Of a DNA stretch of 64,000 nucleotides, positions 11,366 to 23,635 are shown one piece after another. The translations under genes and the position numbers were made by a program. The notes below the pieces were generated by a model. That model made no database searches. It was not told the origin of the DNA and was given only the letters and a program-made list of their open reading frames with translations. The stretch is from Pristionchus mayeri (lineage: Eukaryota > Nematoda > Chromadorea > Rhabditida > Neodiplogasteridae), in assembly GCA_036245805.1 (NCBI GenBank), contig BTRK01000004.1, forward strand, positions 15,562,001-15,626,000. Direction: 5' to 3'. The stretch's first letter is position 1, and every line of letters starts with the position of its first letter.

Positions 11366-14300
11366 AAATGGTCGATCGGGTCCCTGGACAAAAATCTTTT
11401 CCTTCAAATGGTCGATCGGGTCCCTGGACAAAAGTGTGTTGTCGATCGAGTCCCTGGACAAAAGAGTGTTGTCGATCGGGTCCCTGGACAAAAATGTGTT
11501 GTCGATCGGGTCCCTGGACAAAAGTGTGCTGTCGATCGAGTCCCTGGACAAAATTGTGTGGTCGATCGAGTCCCTGGACAAAAGTGTGTTGTCGATCGAG
11601 TTCCTGGACAAAATTGTGTGGTCGATCGAGTCCCTGGACAAAAGAGTGTTGTCGATCGGGTCCCTGGACAAAAATGTGTTGTCGATCGGGTCCCTGGACA
11701 AAAGTGTGTTGTCGATCGAGTCCCTGGACAAAAGTGTGTGGTCGATCGAGTCCCTGGACAAAAGTGTGTTGTCGATCGAGTCCCTGGACAAAAGTGTGTT
11801 GTCGATCGGGTCCCTGGACAAAAGTGTGTTGTCGATCGAGTTCCTGGACAAAATTGTGTGGTCGATCGAGTCCCTGGACAAAAGTGTGTTGTCGATCGAG
11901 TCCCTGGACAAAAGTGTGTTGTCGATCGGGTCCCTGGACAAAAGTGTGTTGTCGATCGAGTCCCTGGACAAAAGTGTGTTGTCGATCGGGTCCCTGGACA
12001 AAATTGTGTTGTCGATCGAGTCCCTGGACAAAAGAGTGTTGTCGATCGGGTCCCTGGACAAAAATGTGTTGTCGATCGAGTCCCTGGACAAAATTGTGTG
12101 GTCGATCGAGTCCCTGGACAAAAGTGTGTTGTCGATCGAGTCCCTGGACAAAAGAGTGTTGTCGATCGGGTCCCTGGACAAAAATGTGTTGTCGATCGAG
12201 TCCCTGGACAAAAGTGTGTTGTCGATCGAGTCCCTGGACAAAAGTGTGTTGTCGATCGGGTCCCTGGACAAAAATGTGTTGTCAATCGGGTCCCTGGACA
12301 AAAGTGTGTTGTCGATCGAGTTCCTGGACAAAAGTGTGTTGTCGATCGAGTCCCTGGACAAAAGAGTGTTGTCGATCGAGTCCCTGGACAAAAGTGTGTT
12401 GTCGATCGAGTCCCTGGACAAAAGTGTGTTGTCGATCGGGTCCCTGGACAAAAATGTGTTGTCGATCGGGTCCCTGGACAAAAGTGTGTTGTCGATCGAG
12501 TTCCTGGACAAAATTGTGTGGTCGATCGAGTCCCTGGACAAAAGTGTGTTGTCGATCGAGTCCCTGGACAAAAGTGTGTTGTCGATCGGGTCCCTGGACA
12601 AAAGTGTGTTGTTGTCGATCGGGTCCCTGGACAAAAGTGTGTTGTCGATCGGGCCCTGGACAAAGGGTGTTGTCGATCGAGTCCCTGGACAAAAGTGTGT
12701 TGTCGATCGAGTCCCTGGACAAAAGTGTGTTGTCGATCGGGTCCCTGGACAAAAGTGTGTTGTCGATCGGGTCCCTGGACAAAATTGTGTTGTCGATCGA
12801 GTCCCTGGACAAAAGTGTGTTGTCGATCGGGTCCCTGGACAAAAATGTGTTGTCGATCGAGTCCCTGGACAAAAGTGTGTTGTCGATCGAGTCCCTGGAC
12901 AAAAGTGTGTTGTCGATCGGGTCCCTGGACAAAAGTGTGTTGTCGATCGGGTCCCTGGACAAAAATGTGTTGTCGATCGGGTCCCTGGACAAAAGTGTGT
13001 TGTCGATCGGGCCCTGGACAAAGGGTGTTGTCGATCGAGTCCCTGGACAAAAGTGTGTTGTCGATCGAGTCCCTGGACAAAAGTGTGTTGTCGATCGGGT
13101 CCCTGGACAAAAGTGTGTTGTCGATCGGGTCCCTGGACAAAAATGTGTTGTCGATCGGGTTCCTGGACAAAAGTGTGTTGTCGATCGAGTCCCTGGACAA
13201 AAGTGTGTTGTCGATCGGGTCCCTGGACAAAAGTGTGTTGTCGATCGGGTCCCTGGACAAAAATGTGTTGTCGATCGGGTCCCTGGACAAAAGTGTGTTG
13301 TCGATCGGGCCCTGGACAAAAGTGTGTTGTCGATCGAGTCCCTGGACAAAAGTGTGTTGTCGATCGGGTCCCTGGACAAAAGTTTGTTGTCGATCGAGTC
13401 CCTGGACAAAAGTGTGTTGTCGATCGGGTCCCTGGACAAAAGAGTGTTGTCGATCGGGTCCCTGGACAAAAGTGTGTTGTCGATCGAGTTCCTGGACAAA
13501 ATTGTGTGGTCGATCGAGTCCCTGGACAAAAGTGTGTTGTCGATCGAGTCCCTGGACAAAAGTGTGTTGTCGATCGGGTCCCTGGACAAAAGTGTGTTGT
13601 CGATCGGGTCCCTGGACAAAAATGTGTTGTCGATCGGGTCCCTGGACAAAAGTGTGTTGTCGATCGGGCCCTGGACAAAAGTGTGTTGTCGATCGAGTCC
13701 CTGGACAAAAGTGTGTTGTCGATCGGGCCCTGGACAAAAGTGTGTTGTCGATCGGGTCCCTGGACAAAAGTGTGTTGTCGATCGGGTCCCTGGACAAAAA
13801 TGTGTTGTCGATCGGGTCCCTGGACAAAAGTGTGTTGTCGATCGGGCCCTGGACAAAAGTGTGTTGTCGATCGAGTCCCTGGACAAAAGTTTGTTGTCGA
13901 TCGAGTCCCTGGACAAAAGTGTGTTGTCGATCGGGTCCCTGGACAAAAGTGTGTTGTCGATCGAGTCCCTGGACAAAAGTGTGTTGTCGATCGGGTCCCT
14001 GGACAAAAGTGTGTTGTCGATCGGGTCCCTGGACAAAAGAGTGTTGTCGATCGGGTCCCTGGACAAAAGAGTGTTGTCGATCGGGTCCCTGGACAAAAAT
14101 GTGATGTCGATCGGGTCCCTGGACAAAAGTGTGTTGTCGATCGAGTTCCTGGACAAAATTGTGTGGTCGATCGAGTCCCTAGACAAAAGTGTGTTGTCGA
14201 TCGGGTCCCTGGACAAAAGTGTGTTGTCGATCGGGTCCCTGGACAAAAATGTGTTGTCGATCGGGTCCCTGGACAAAAGTGTGTTGTCGATCGGGCCCTG

Positions 14301-17300
14301 GACAAAAGTGTGTTGTTGATCGAGTCCCTGGACAAAAGTGTGTTGTCGATCGAGTCCCTGGACAAAAGTGTGTTGTCGATCGGGTCCCTGGACAAAAGTG
14401 TGTTGTCGATCGGGTCCCTGGACAAAAATGTGTTGTCGATCGGGTCCCTGGACAAAAGTGTGTTGTCGATCGGGCCCTGGACAAAAGTGTGTTGTCGATC
14501 GAGTCCCTGGACAAAAGTTTGTTGTCGATCGAGTCCCTGGACAAAAGTGTGTTGTCGATCGGGTCCCTGGACAAAAGTGTGTTGTCGATCGGGTCCCTGG
14601 ACAAAAGAGTGTTGTCGATCGGGTCCCTGGACAAAAATGTGATGTCGCTCGGGTCCCTGGACAAAAGTGTGTTGTCGATCGAGTTCCTGGACAAAATTGT
14701 GTGGTCGATCGAGTCCCTGGACAAAAGTGTGTTGTCGATCGGGTCCCTGGACAAAAGTGTGTTGTCGATCGGGTCCCTGGACAAAAATGTGTTGTCGATC
14801 GGGTCCCTGGACAAAAGTGTGTTGTCGATCGGGCCCTGGACAAAAGTGTGTTGTCGATCGAGTCCCTGGACAAAAGTGTGTTGTCGATCGGGTCCCTGGA
14901 CAAAAGTGTGTTGTCGATCGGGTCCCTGGACAAAAGTGTGTTGTCGATCGGGTCCCTGGACAAAAGTGTGTTGTCGATCGGGTCCCTGGACAAAAGTGTG
15001 TTGTCGATCGGGTCCCTGGACAAAAATGTGTTGTCGATCGGGTTCCTGGACAAAAGTGTGTTGTCGATCGGGTCCCTGGACAAAAGAGTGTTGTCGATCG
15101 GGTCCCTGGACAAAAATGTGTTGTCGATCGGGTCCCTGGACAAAAGTGTGTTGTCGATCGAGTTCCTGGACAAAAGTGTGTGGTCGATCGAGTCCCTGGA
15201 CAAAAGTGTGTTGTCGATCGAGTCCCTGGACAAAAGTGTGTTGTCGATCGGGTCCCTGGACAAAAATGTGTTGTCGATCGGGTCCCTGGACAAAAGTGTG
15301 TTGTCGATCGGGCGCTGGACAAAAGTGTGTTGTCGATCGGGTCCCTGGACAAAAGTGTGTTGTCGATCGGGTCCCTGGACAAAAGTGTGTTGTCGATCGG
15401 GTCCCTGGACAAAAATGTGTTGTCGATCGGGTTCCTGGACAAAAGTGTGTTGTCGATCGGGTCCCTGGACAAAAGAGTGTTGTCGATCGGGTCCCTGGAC
15501 AAAAATGTGTTGTCGATCGGGTCCCTGGACAAAAGTGTGTTGTCGATCGAGTTCCTGGACAAAAGTGTGTGGTCGATCGAGTCCCTGGACAAAAGTGTGT
15601 TGTCGATCGAGTCCCTGGACAAAAGTGTGTTGTCGATCGGGTCCCTGGACAAAAATGTGTTGTCGATCGGGTCCCTGGACAAAAGTGTGTTGTCGATCGG
15701 GTCCCTGGACAAAAATGTGTTGTCGATCGGGTCCCTGGACAAAAGTGTGTTGTCGATCGGGCCCTGGACAAAAGTGTGTTGTTGATCGAGTCCCTGGACA
15801 AAAGTGTGTTGTCGATCGAGTCCCTGGACAAAAGTGTGTTGTCGATCGGGTCCCTGGACAAAAGTGTGTTGTCGATCGGGTCCCTGGACAAAAATGTGTT
15901 GTCGATCGGGTCCCTGGACAAAAGTGTGTTGTCGATCGGGCCCTGGACAAAAGTGTGTTGTCGATCGAGTCCCTGGACAAAAGTTTGTTGTCGATCGAGT
16001 CCCTGGACAAAAGTGTGTTGTCGATCGGGTCCCTGGACAAAAGTGTGTTGTCGATCGGGTCCCTGGACAAAAGAGTGTTGTCGATCGGGTCCCTGGACAA
16101 AAATGTGATGTCGCTCGGGTCCCTGGACAAAAGTGTGTTGTCGATCGAGTTCCTGGACAAAATTGTGTGGTCGATCGAGTCCCTGGACAAAAGTGTGTTG
16201 TCGATCGGGTCCCTGGACAAAAGTGTGTTGTCGATCGGGTCCCTGGACAAAAATGTGTTGTCGATCGGGTCCCTGGACAAAAGTGTGTTGTCGATCGGGC
16301 CCTGGACAAAAGTGTGTTGTCGATCGAGTCCCTGGACAAAAGTGTGTTGTCGATCGGGTCCCTGGACAAAAGTGTGTTGTCGATCGGGTCCCTGGACAAA
16401 AGTGTGTTGTCGATCGGGTCCCTGGACAAAAGTGTGTTGTCGATCGGGTCCCTGGACAAAAGTGTGTTGTCGATCGGGTCCCTGGACAAAAATGTGTTGT
16501 CGATCGGGTTCCTGGACAAAAGTGTGTTGTCGATCGGGTCCCTGGACAAAAGAGTGTTGTCGATCGGGTCCCTGGACAAAAATGTGTTGTCGATCGGGTC
16601 CCTGGACAAAAGTGTGTTGTCGATCGAGTTCCTGGACAAAAGTGTGTGGTCGATCGAGTCCCTGGACAAAAGTGTGTTGTCGATCGAGTCCCTGGACAAA
16701 AGTGTGTTGTCGATCGGGTCCCTGGACAAAAATGTGTTGTCGATCGGGTCCCTGGACAAAAGTGTGTTGTCGATCGGGCGCTGGACAAAAGTGTGTTGTC
16801 GATCGGGTCCCTGGACAAAAGTGTGTTGTCGATCGGGTCCCTGGACAAAAGTGTGTTGTCGATCGGGTCCCTGGACAAAAATGTGTTGTCGATCGGGTTC
16901 CTGGACAAAAGTGTGTTGTCGATCGGGTCCCTGGACAAAAGAGTGTTGTCGATCGGGTCCCTGGACAAAAATGTGTTGTCGATCGGGTCCCTGGACAAAA
17001 GTGTGTTGTCGATCGAGTTCCTGGACAAAAGTGTGTGGTCGATCGAGTCCCTGGACAAAAGTGTGTTGTCGATCGAGTCCCTGGACAAAAGTGTGTTGTC
17101 GATCGGGTCCCTGGACAAAAATGTGTTGTCGATCGGGTCCCTGGACAAAAATGTGTTGTCGATCGGGTCCCTGGACAAAAGTGTGTTGTCGATCGGGCGC
17201 TGGACAAAAGTGTGTTGTCGATCGAGTCCCTGGACAAAAGTTTGTTGTCGATCGGGCCCTGGACAAAAGTGTGTTGTCGATCGAGTCCCTGGACAAAAGT

Positions 17301-20300
17301 GTGTTGTCGATCGAGTCCCTGGACAAAAGTGTGTTGTCGATCGGGTCCCTGGACAAAAGTGTGTTGTCGATCGGGTCCCTGGACAAAAATGTGTTGTCGA
17401 TCGGGTTCCTGGACAAAAGTGTGTTGTCGATCGAGTCCCTGGACAAAAGTGTATTGTCGATCGGGTCCCTGGACAAAAGTGTGTTGTCGATCGGGTCCCT
17501 GGACAAAAATGTGTTGTCGATCGGGTCCCTGGACAAAAGTGTGTTGTCGATCGGGCCCTGGACAAAAGTGTGTTGTCGATCGGGCCCTGGACAAAAGTGT
17601 GTTGTCGATCGGGTCCCTGGACAAAAATGTGATGTCGATCGGGTCCCTGGACAAAAGTGTGTTGTCGATCGAGTTCCTGGACAAAATTGTGTGGTCGATC
17701 GAGTCCCTGGACAAAAGTGTGTTGTCGATCGGGTCCCTGGACAAAAGTGTGTTGTCGATCGGGTCCCTGGACAAAAATGTGTTGTCGATCGGGTCCCTGG
17801 ACAAAAGTGTGTTGTCGATCGGGCCTTGGACAAAAGTGTGTTGTCGATCGAGTCCCTGGACAAAAGTGTGTTGTCGATCGAGTCCCTGGACAAAAGTGTG
17901 TTGTCGATCGGGTCCCTGGACAAAAGTGTGTTGTCGATCGGGTCCCTGGACAAAAATGTGTTGTCGATCGGGTTCCTGGACAAAAGAGTGTTGTCGATCG
18001 AGTCCCTGGACAAAAGTGTGTTGTCGATCGGGTCCCTGGACAAAAGAGTGTTGTCGATCGGGTCCCTGGACAAAAATGTGTTGTCGATCGGGTCCCTGGA
18101 CAAAAGTGTGTTGTCGATCGAGTTCCTGGACAAAATTGTGTGGTCGATCGAGTCCCTGGACAAAAGTGTGTTGTCGATCGAGTCCCTGGACAAAAGTGTG
18201 TTGTCGATCGGGTCCCTGGACAAAAATGTGTTGTCGATCGGGTCCCTGGACAAAAGTGTGTTGTCGATCGAGTCCCTGGACAAAAGTGTGTTGTCGATCG
18301 GGTCCCTGGACAAAAGTGTGTTGTCGATCGGGTCCCTGGACAAAAATGTGTTGTCGATCGGGTTCCTGGACAAAAGAGTGTTGTCGATCGAGTCCCTGGA
18401 CAAAAGTGTGTTGTCGATCGGGTCCCTGGACAAAAGAGTGTTGTCGATCGGGTCCCTGGACAAAAATGTGTTGTCGATCGGGTCCCTGGACAAAAGTGTG
18501 TTGTCGATCGAGTTCCTGGACAAAAGTGTGTGGTCGATCGAGTCCCTGGACAAAAGTGTGTTGTCGATCGAGTCCCTGGACAAAAGTGTGTTGTCGATCG
18601 GGTCCCTGGACAAAAATGTGTTGTCGATCGGGTCCCTGGACAAAAATGTGTTGTCGATCGGGTCCCTGGACAAAGTGTGTTGTCGATCGGGCGCTGGACA
18701 AAAGTGTGTTGTCGATCGAGTCCCTGGACAAAAGTTTGTTGTCGATCGGGCCCTGGACAAAAGTGTGTTGTCGATCGAGTCCCTGGACAAAAGTGTGTTG
18801 TCGATCGAGTCCCTGGACAAAAGTGTGTTGTCGATCGGGTCCCTGGACAAAAGTGTGTTGTCGATCGGGTCCCTGGACAAAAATGTGTTGTCGATCGGGT
18901 TCCTGGACAAAAGTGTGTTGTCGATCGAGTCCCTGGACAAAAGTGTATTGTCGATCGGGTCCCTGGACAAAAGTGTGTTGTCGATCGGGTCCCTGGACAA
19001 AAATGTGTTGTCGATCGGGTCCCTGGACAAAAGTTTGTTGTCGATCGAGTCCCTGGACAAAAGTGTGTTGTCGATCGGGTCCCTGGACAAAAGTGTGTTG
19101 TCGATCGAGTCCCTGGACAAAAGTGTGTTGTCGATCGAGTCCCTGGACAAAAGTGTGTTGTCGATCGAGTCCCTGGACAAAAGTGTGTTGTCGATCGGGT
19201 CCCTGGACAAAAGTGTGTTGTCGATCGGGTCCCTGGACAAAAATGTGTTGTCGATCGGGTTCCTGGACAAAAGAGTGTTGTCGATCGAGTCCCTGGACAA
19301 AAGTGTGTTGTCGATCGGGTCCCTGGACAAAAGAGTGTTGTCGATCGGGTCCCTGGACAAAAATGTGTTGTCGATCGGGTCCCTGGACAAAAGTGTGTTG
19401 TCGATCGAGTTCCTGGACAAAATTGTGTGGTCGATCGAGTCCCTGGACAAAAGTGTGTTGTCGATCGGGTCCCTGGACAAAAGTGTGTTGTCGATCGAGT
19501 TCCTGGACAAAAGTGTGTGGTCGATCGAGTCCCTGGACAAAAGTGTGTTGTCGATCGAGTCCCTGGACAAAAGTGTGTTGTCGATCGGGTCCCTGGACAA
19601 AAATGTGTTGTCGATCGGGTCCCTGGACAAAAATGTGTTGTCGATCGGGTCCCTGGACAAAGTGTGTTGTCGATCGGGCGCTGGACAAAAGTGTGTTGTC
19701 GATCGAGTCCCTGGACAAAAGTTTGTTGTCGATCGGGCCCTGGACAAAAGTGTGTTGTCGATCGAGTCCCTGGACAAAAGTGTGTTGTCGATCGAGTCCC
19801 TGGACAAAAGTGTGTTGTCGATCGGGTCCCTGGACAAAAGTGTGTTGTCGATCGGGTCCCTGGACAAAAATGTGTTGTCGATCGGGTTCCTGGACAAAAG
19901 TGTGTTGTCGATCGAGTCCCTGGACAAAAGTGTATTGTCGATCGGGTCCCTGGACAAAAGTGTGTTGTCGATCGGGTCCCTGGACAAAAATGTGTTGTCG
20001 ATCGGGTCCCTGGACAAAAGTTTGTTGTCGATCGAGTCCCTGGACAAAAGTGTGTTGTCGATCGGGTCCCTGGACAAAAGTGTGTTGTCGATCGAGTCCC
20101 TGGACAAAAGTGTGTTGTCGATCGAGTCCCTGGACAAAAGTGTGTTGTCGATCGAGTCCCTGGACAAAAGTGTGTTGTCGATCGGGTCCCTGGACAAAAG
20201 TGTGTTGTCGATCGGGTCCCTGGACAAAAATGTGTTGTCGATCGGGTTCCTGGACAAAAGAGTGTTGTCGATCGAGTCCCTGGACAAAAGTGTGTTGTCG

Positions 20301-23118
20301 ATCGGGTCCCTGGACAAAAGAGTGTTGTCGATCGGGTCCCTGGACAAAAATGTGTTGTCGATCGGGTCCCTGGACAAAAGTGTGTTGTCGATCGAGTTCC
20401 TGGACAAAATTGTGTGGTCGATCGAGTCCCTGGACAAAAGTGTGTTGTCGATCGAGTCCCTGGACAAAAGTGTGTTGTCGATCGGGTCCCTGGACAAAAA
20501 TGTGTTGTCGATCGGGTCCCTGGACAAAAGTGTGTTGTCGATCGAGTCCCTGGACAAAAGTGTGTTGTCGATCGGGTCCCTGGACAAAAGTGTGTTGTCG
20601 ATCGAGTCCCTGGACAAAAGTGTGTTGTCGATCGAGTCCCTGGACAAAAGTGTGTTGTCGATCGAGTCCCTGGACAAAAGTGTGTTGTCGATCGGGTCCC
20701 TGGACAAAAGTGTGTTGTCGATCGGGTCCCTGGACAAAAATGTGTTGTCGATCGGGTTCCTGGACAAAAGAGTGTTGTCGATCGAGTCCCTGGACAAAAG
20801 TGTGTTGTCGATCGGGTCCCTGGACAAAAGAGTGTTGTCGATCGGGTCCCTGGACAAAAATGTGTTGTCGATCGGGTCCCTGGACAAAAGTGTGTTGTCG
20901 ATCGAGTTCCTGGACAAAATTGTGTGGTCGATCGAGTCCCTGGACAAAAGTGTGTTGTCGATCGAGTCCCTGGACAAAAGTGTGTTGTCGATCGGGTCCC
21001 TGGACAAAAATGTGTTGTCGATCGGGTCCCTGGACAAAAGTGTGTTGTCGATCGAGTCCCTGGACAAAAGTGTGTTGTCGATCGGGTCCCTGGACAAAAG
21101 TGTGTTGTCGATCGGGTCCCTGGACAAAAATGTGTTGTCGATCGGGTTCCTGGACAAAAGAGTGTTGTCGATCGAGTCCCTGGACAAAAGTGTGTTGTCG
21201 ATCGGGTCCCTGGACAAAAGAGTGTTGTCGATCGGGTCCCTGGACAAAAATGTGTTGTCGATCGGGTCCCTGGACAAAAGTGTGTTGTCGATCGAGTTCC
21301 TGGACAAAAGTGTGTGGTCGATCGAGTCCCTGGACAAAAGTGTGTTGTCGATCGAGTCCCTGGACAAAAGTGTGTTGTCGATCGGGTCCCTGGACAAAAA
21401 TGTGTTGTCGATCGGGTCCCTGGACAAAAATGTGTTGTCGATCGGGTCCCTGGACAAAGTGTGTTGTCGATCGGGCGCTGGACAAAAGTGTGTTGTCGAT
21501 CGAGTCCCTGGACAAAAGTTTGTTGTCGATCGGGCCCTGGACAAAAGTGTGTTGTCGATCGAGTCCCTGGACAAAAGTGTGTTGTCGATCGAGTCCCTGG
21601 ACAAAAGTGTGTTGTCGATCGGGTCCCTGGACAAAAGTGTGTTGTCGATCGGGTCCCTGGACAAAAATGTGTTGTCGATCGGGTTCCTGGACAAAAGTGT
21701 GTTGTCGATCGAGTCCCTGGACAAAAGTGTATTGTCGATCGGGTCCCTGGACAAAAGTGTGTTGTCGATCGGGTCCCTGGACAAAAATGTGTTGTCGATC
21801 GGGTCCCTGGACAAAAGTGTGTTGTCGATCGGGCCCTGGACAAAAGTGTGTTGTCGATCGGGCCCTGGACAAAAGTGTGTTGTCGATCGAGTCCCTGGAC
21901 AAAAGTTTGTTGTCGATCGAGTCCCTGGACAAAAGTGTGTTGTCGATCGGGTCCCTGGACAAAAGTGTGTTGTCGATCGGGTCCCAGGACAAAAGAGTGT
22001 TGTCGATCGGGTCCCTGGACAAAAATGTGATGTCGATCGGGTCCCTGGACAAAAGTGTGTTGTCGATCGAGTTCCTGGACAAAATTGTGTGGTCGATCGA
22101 GTCCCTGGACAAAAGTGTGTTGTCGATCGGGTCCCTGGACAAAAATGTGTTGTCGATCGGGTCCCTGGACAAAAGTGTGTTGTCGATCGAGTTCCTGGAC
22201 AAAATTGTGTGGTCGATCGAGTCCCTGGACAAAAGAGTGTTGTCGATCGAGTCCCTGGACAAAATTGTGTGGTCGATCGAGTCCCTGGACAAAAGTGTGT
22301 TGTCGATCGAGTCCCTGGACAAAAGTGTGTTGTCGATCGGGTCCCTGGACAAAAATGTGTTGTCGATCGGGTCCCTGGACAAAAGTGTGTTGTCGATCGA
22401 GTCCCTGGACAAAAGTGTGTTGTCGATCGGGTCCCTGGACAAAAGTGTGTTGTCGATCGGGTCCCTGGACAAAAGAGTGTTGTCGATCGGGTCCCTGGAC
22501 AAAAATGTGATGTCGATCGGGTACCTGGACAAAAGTGTGTTGTCGATCGAGTTCCTGGACAAAATTGTGTGGTCGATCGAGTCCCTGGACAAAAGTGTGT
22601 TGTCGATCGAGTCCCTGGACAAAAGTGTGTTGTCGATCGGGTCCCTGGACAAAAATGTGTTGTCGATCGGGTCCCTGGACAAAAGTGTGTTGTCGATCGG
22701 GCGCTGGACAAAAGTGTGTTGTCGATCGAGTCCCTGGACAAAAGTGTGTTGTCGATCGAGTCCCTGGACAAAAGTGTGTTGTCGATCGGGTCCCTGGACA
22801 AAAGTGTGTTGTCGATCGGGTCCCTGGACAAAAATGTGTTGTCGATCGGGTTCCTGGACAAAAGAGTGTTGTCGATCGGGTCCCTGGACAAAAGTGTGTT
22901 GTCGATCGAGTCCCTGGACAAAATTGTGTGGTCGATCGAGTCCCTGGACAAAAGTGTGTTGTCGATCGAGTCCCTGGACAAAAGTGTGTTGTCGATCGAG
23001 TCCCTGGACAAAATTGTGTTGTCGATCGAGTTCCTGGACAAAATTGTGTGGTCGATCGAGTCCCTGGACAAAAATGTGTTGTCGATCGGGTCCCTGGACA
23101 AAAGTGTGTGGTCGATCG
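11366..23118 (+). repeat. 30-bp satellite array, about 390 monomers
   Basis: About 11.75 kb of head-to-tail 30-bp units built on GTCGATCGGGTCCCTGG followed by ACAAAAGTGTGTT. Variants fall at fixed positions: GAG for GGG after CGATC, TTCC for TCCC, AAAATG, AAATTG or AAAGAG before TGTG, and GGTC for TGTC at the unit joint. A 29-bp variant has lost one T (GGGCCCTGG), another has lost one A (GACAAAGTG), and one 33-bp unit (GTTGTTGTC) occurs near 12,610. At the left edge (11,312-11,400) two longer units carry CTTTTCCTTCAAATG, probably the founder sequence. The monomer has no stop codon in any of the six frames, so frames of thousands of codons cross the array on both strands. Nothing else supports translation: there is no promoter, splice pattern or non-repeat domain. 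Confidence 0.97.
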
Positions 23119-23635
23119 TCTTTCGGAGAAATAGTTTAACCCCTGTTTTCGCTCTCGCCTCGTCTGTACTCTCTCATCCGTATCCTTTGTCACTCAACGT
23201 CTACTACAGTGCGAGCTAATCACCCTGGTGATGTGTGTGCGCGGCGGGCCGCGACTTGCGCGGTTTGATTTTGCGGGAAAACTCATATTTTGCAATGTTG
23301 GTACCTATTACTATATTTTCGAATTCTCCATACAATTTCGCATCGGAATCATCGTAATATTTTTACAATTTAAATCGTTTTTACTAACGGTACGACCTCA
23401 ACCTACAATAAACTCAGTTTACGATAGCAAAGGTGCTAGTTTGAAGTTGTGGTCTTCAAAAATAGTAATAATTCCAACATCTGTAATATTACTGTATAAA
23501 GAAATATCGTAACGTCTATCTGTCTGTCTGTCCGTCCGTCTGTCCGTATGTCTGTCTGTCTGTCTGTCCGTCTGTCTGCCACGCTTTTTTTCAAATCGCT
23601 CTAATTCGCCTCAAAATCATCCTATGTGCCTAAGG
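23112..23635 (+). repeat. direct repeat R, right copy
   Basis: Same sequence as 10,793-11,281, joined to the last monomer through the shared word CGATCG. The main difference is an expanded TCTG/TCCG tract (about 23,517-23,579). It ends at CCTATGTGCCTAAG, directly beside the truncated serpentine receptor gene. Confidence 0.88.

Noticed and set aside
11366..23118. CRISPR array
   Set aside because: There are no unique spacers between repeats; the units are contiguous and 30 bp long, and the genome is eukaryotic.
11264..23219. Giant open frames (up to about 3,900 codons) across the 11-23 kb region on both strands
   Set aside because: They exist in all six frames because the 30-bp monomer has no stop codon and 30 is a multiple of three. 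Single-base losses merely move the reading from one open frame to another. No start context, splice signal or non-repeat domain supports a gene.
10793..23635. LTR retrotransposon
   Set aside because: The flanking direct repeats lack recognisable TG/CA ends, a primer-binding site and a polypurine tract, and no gag or pol sequence is present between them.
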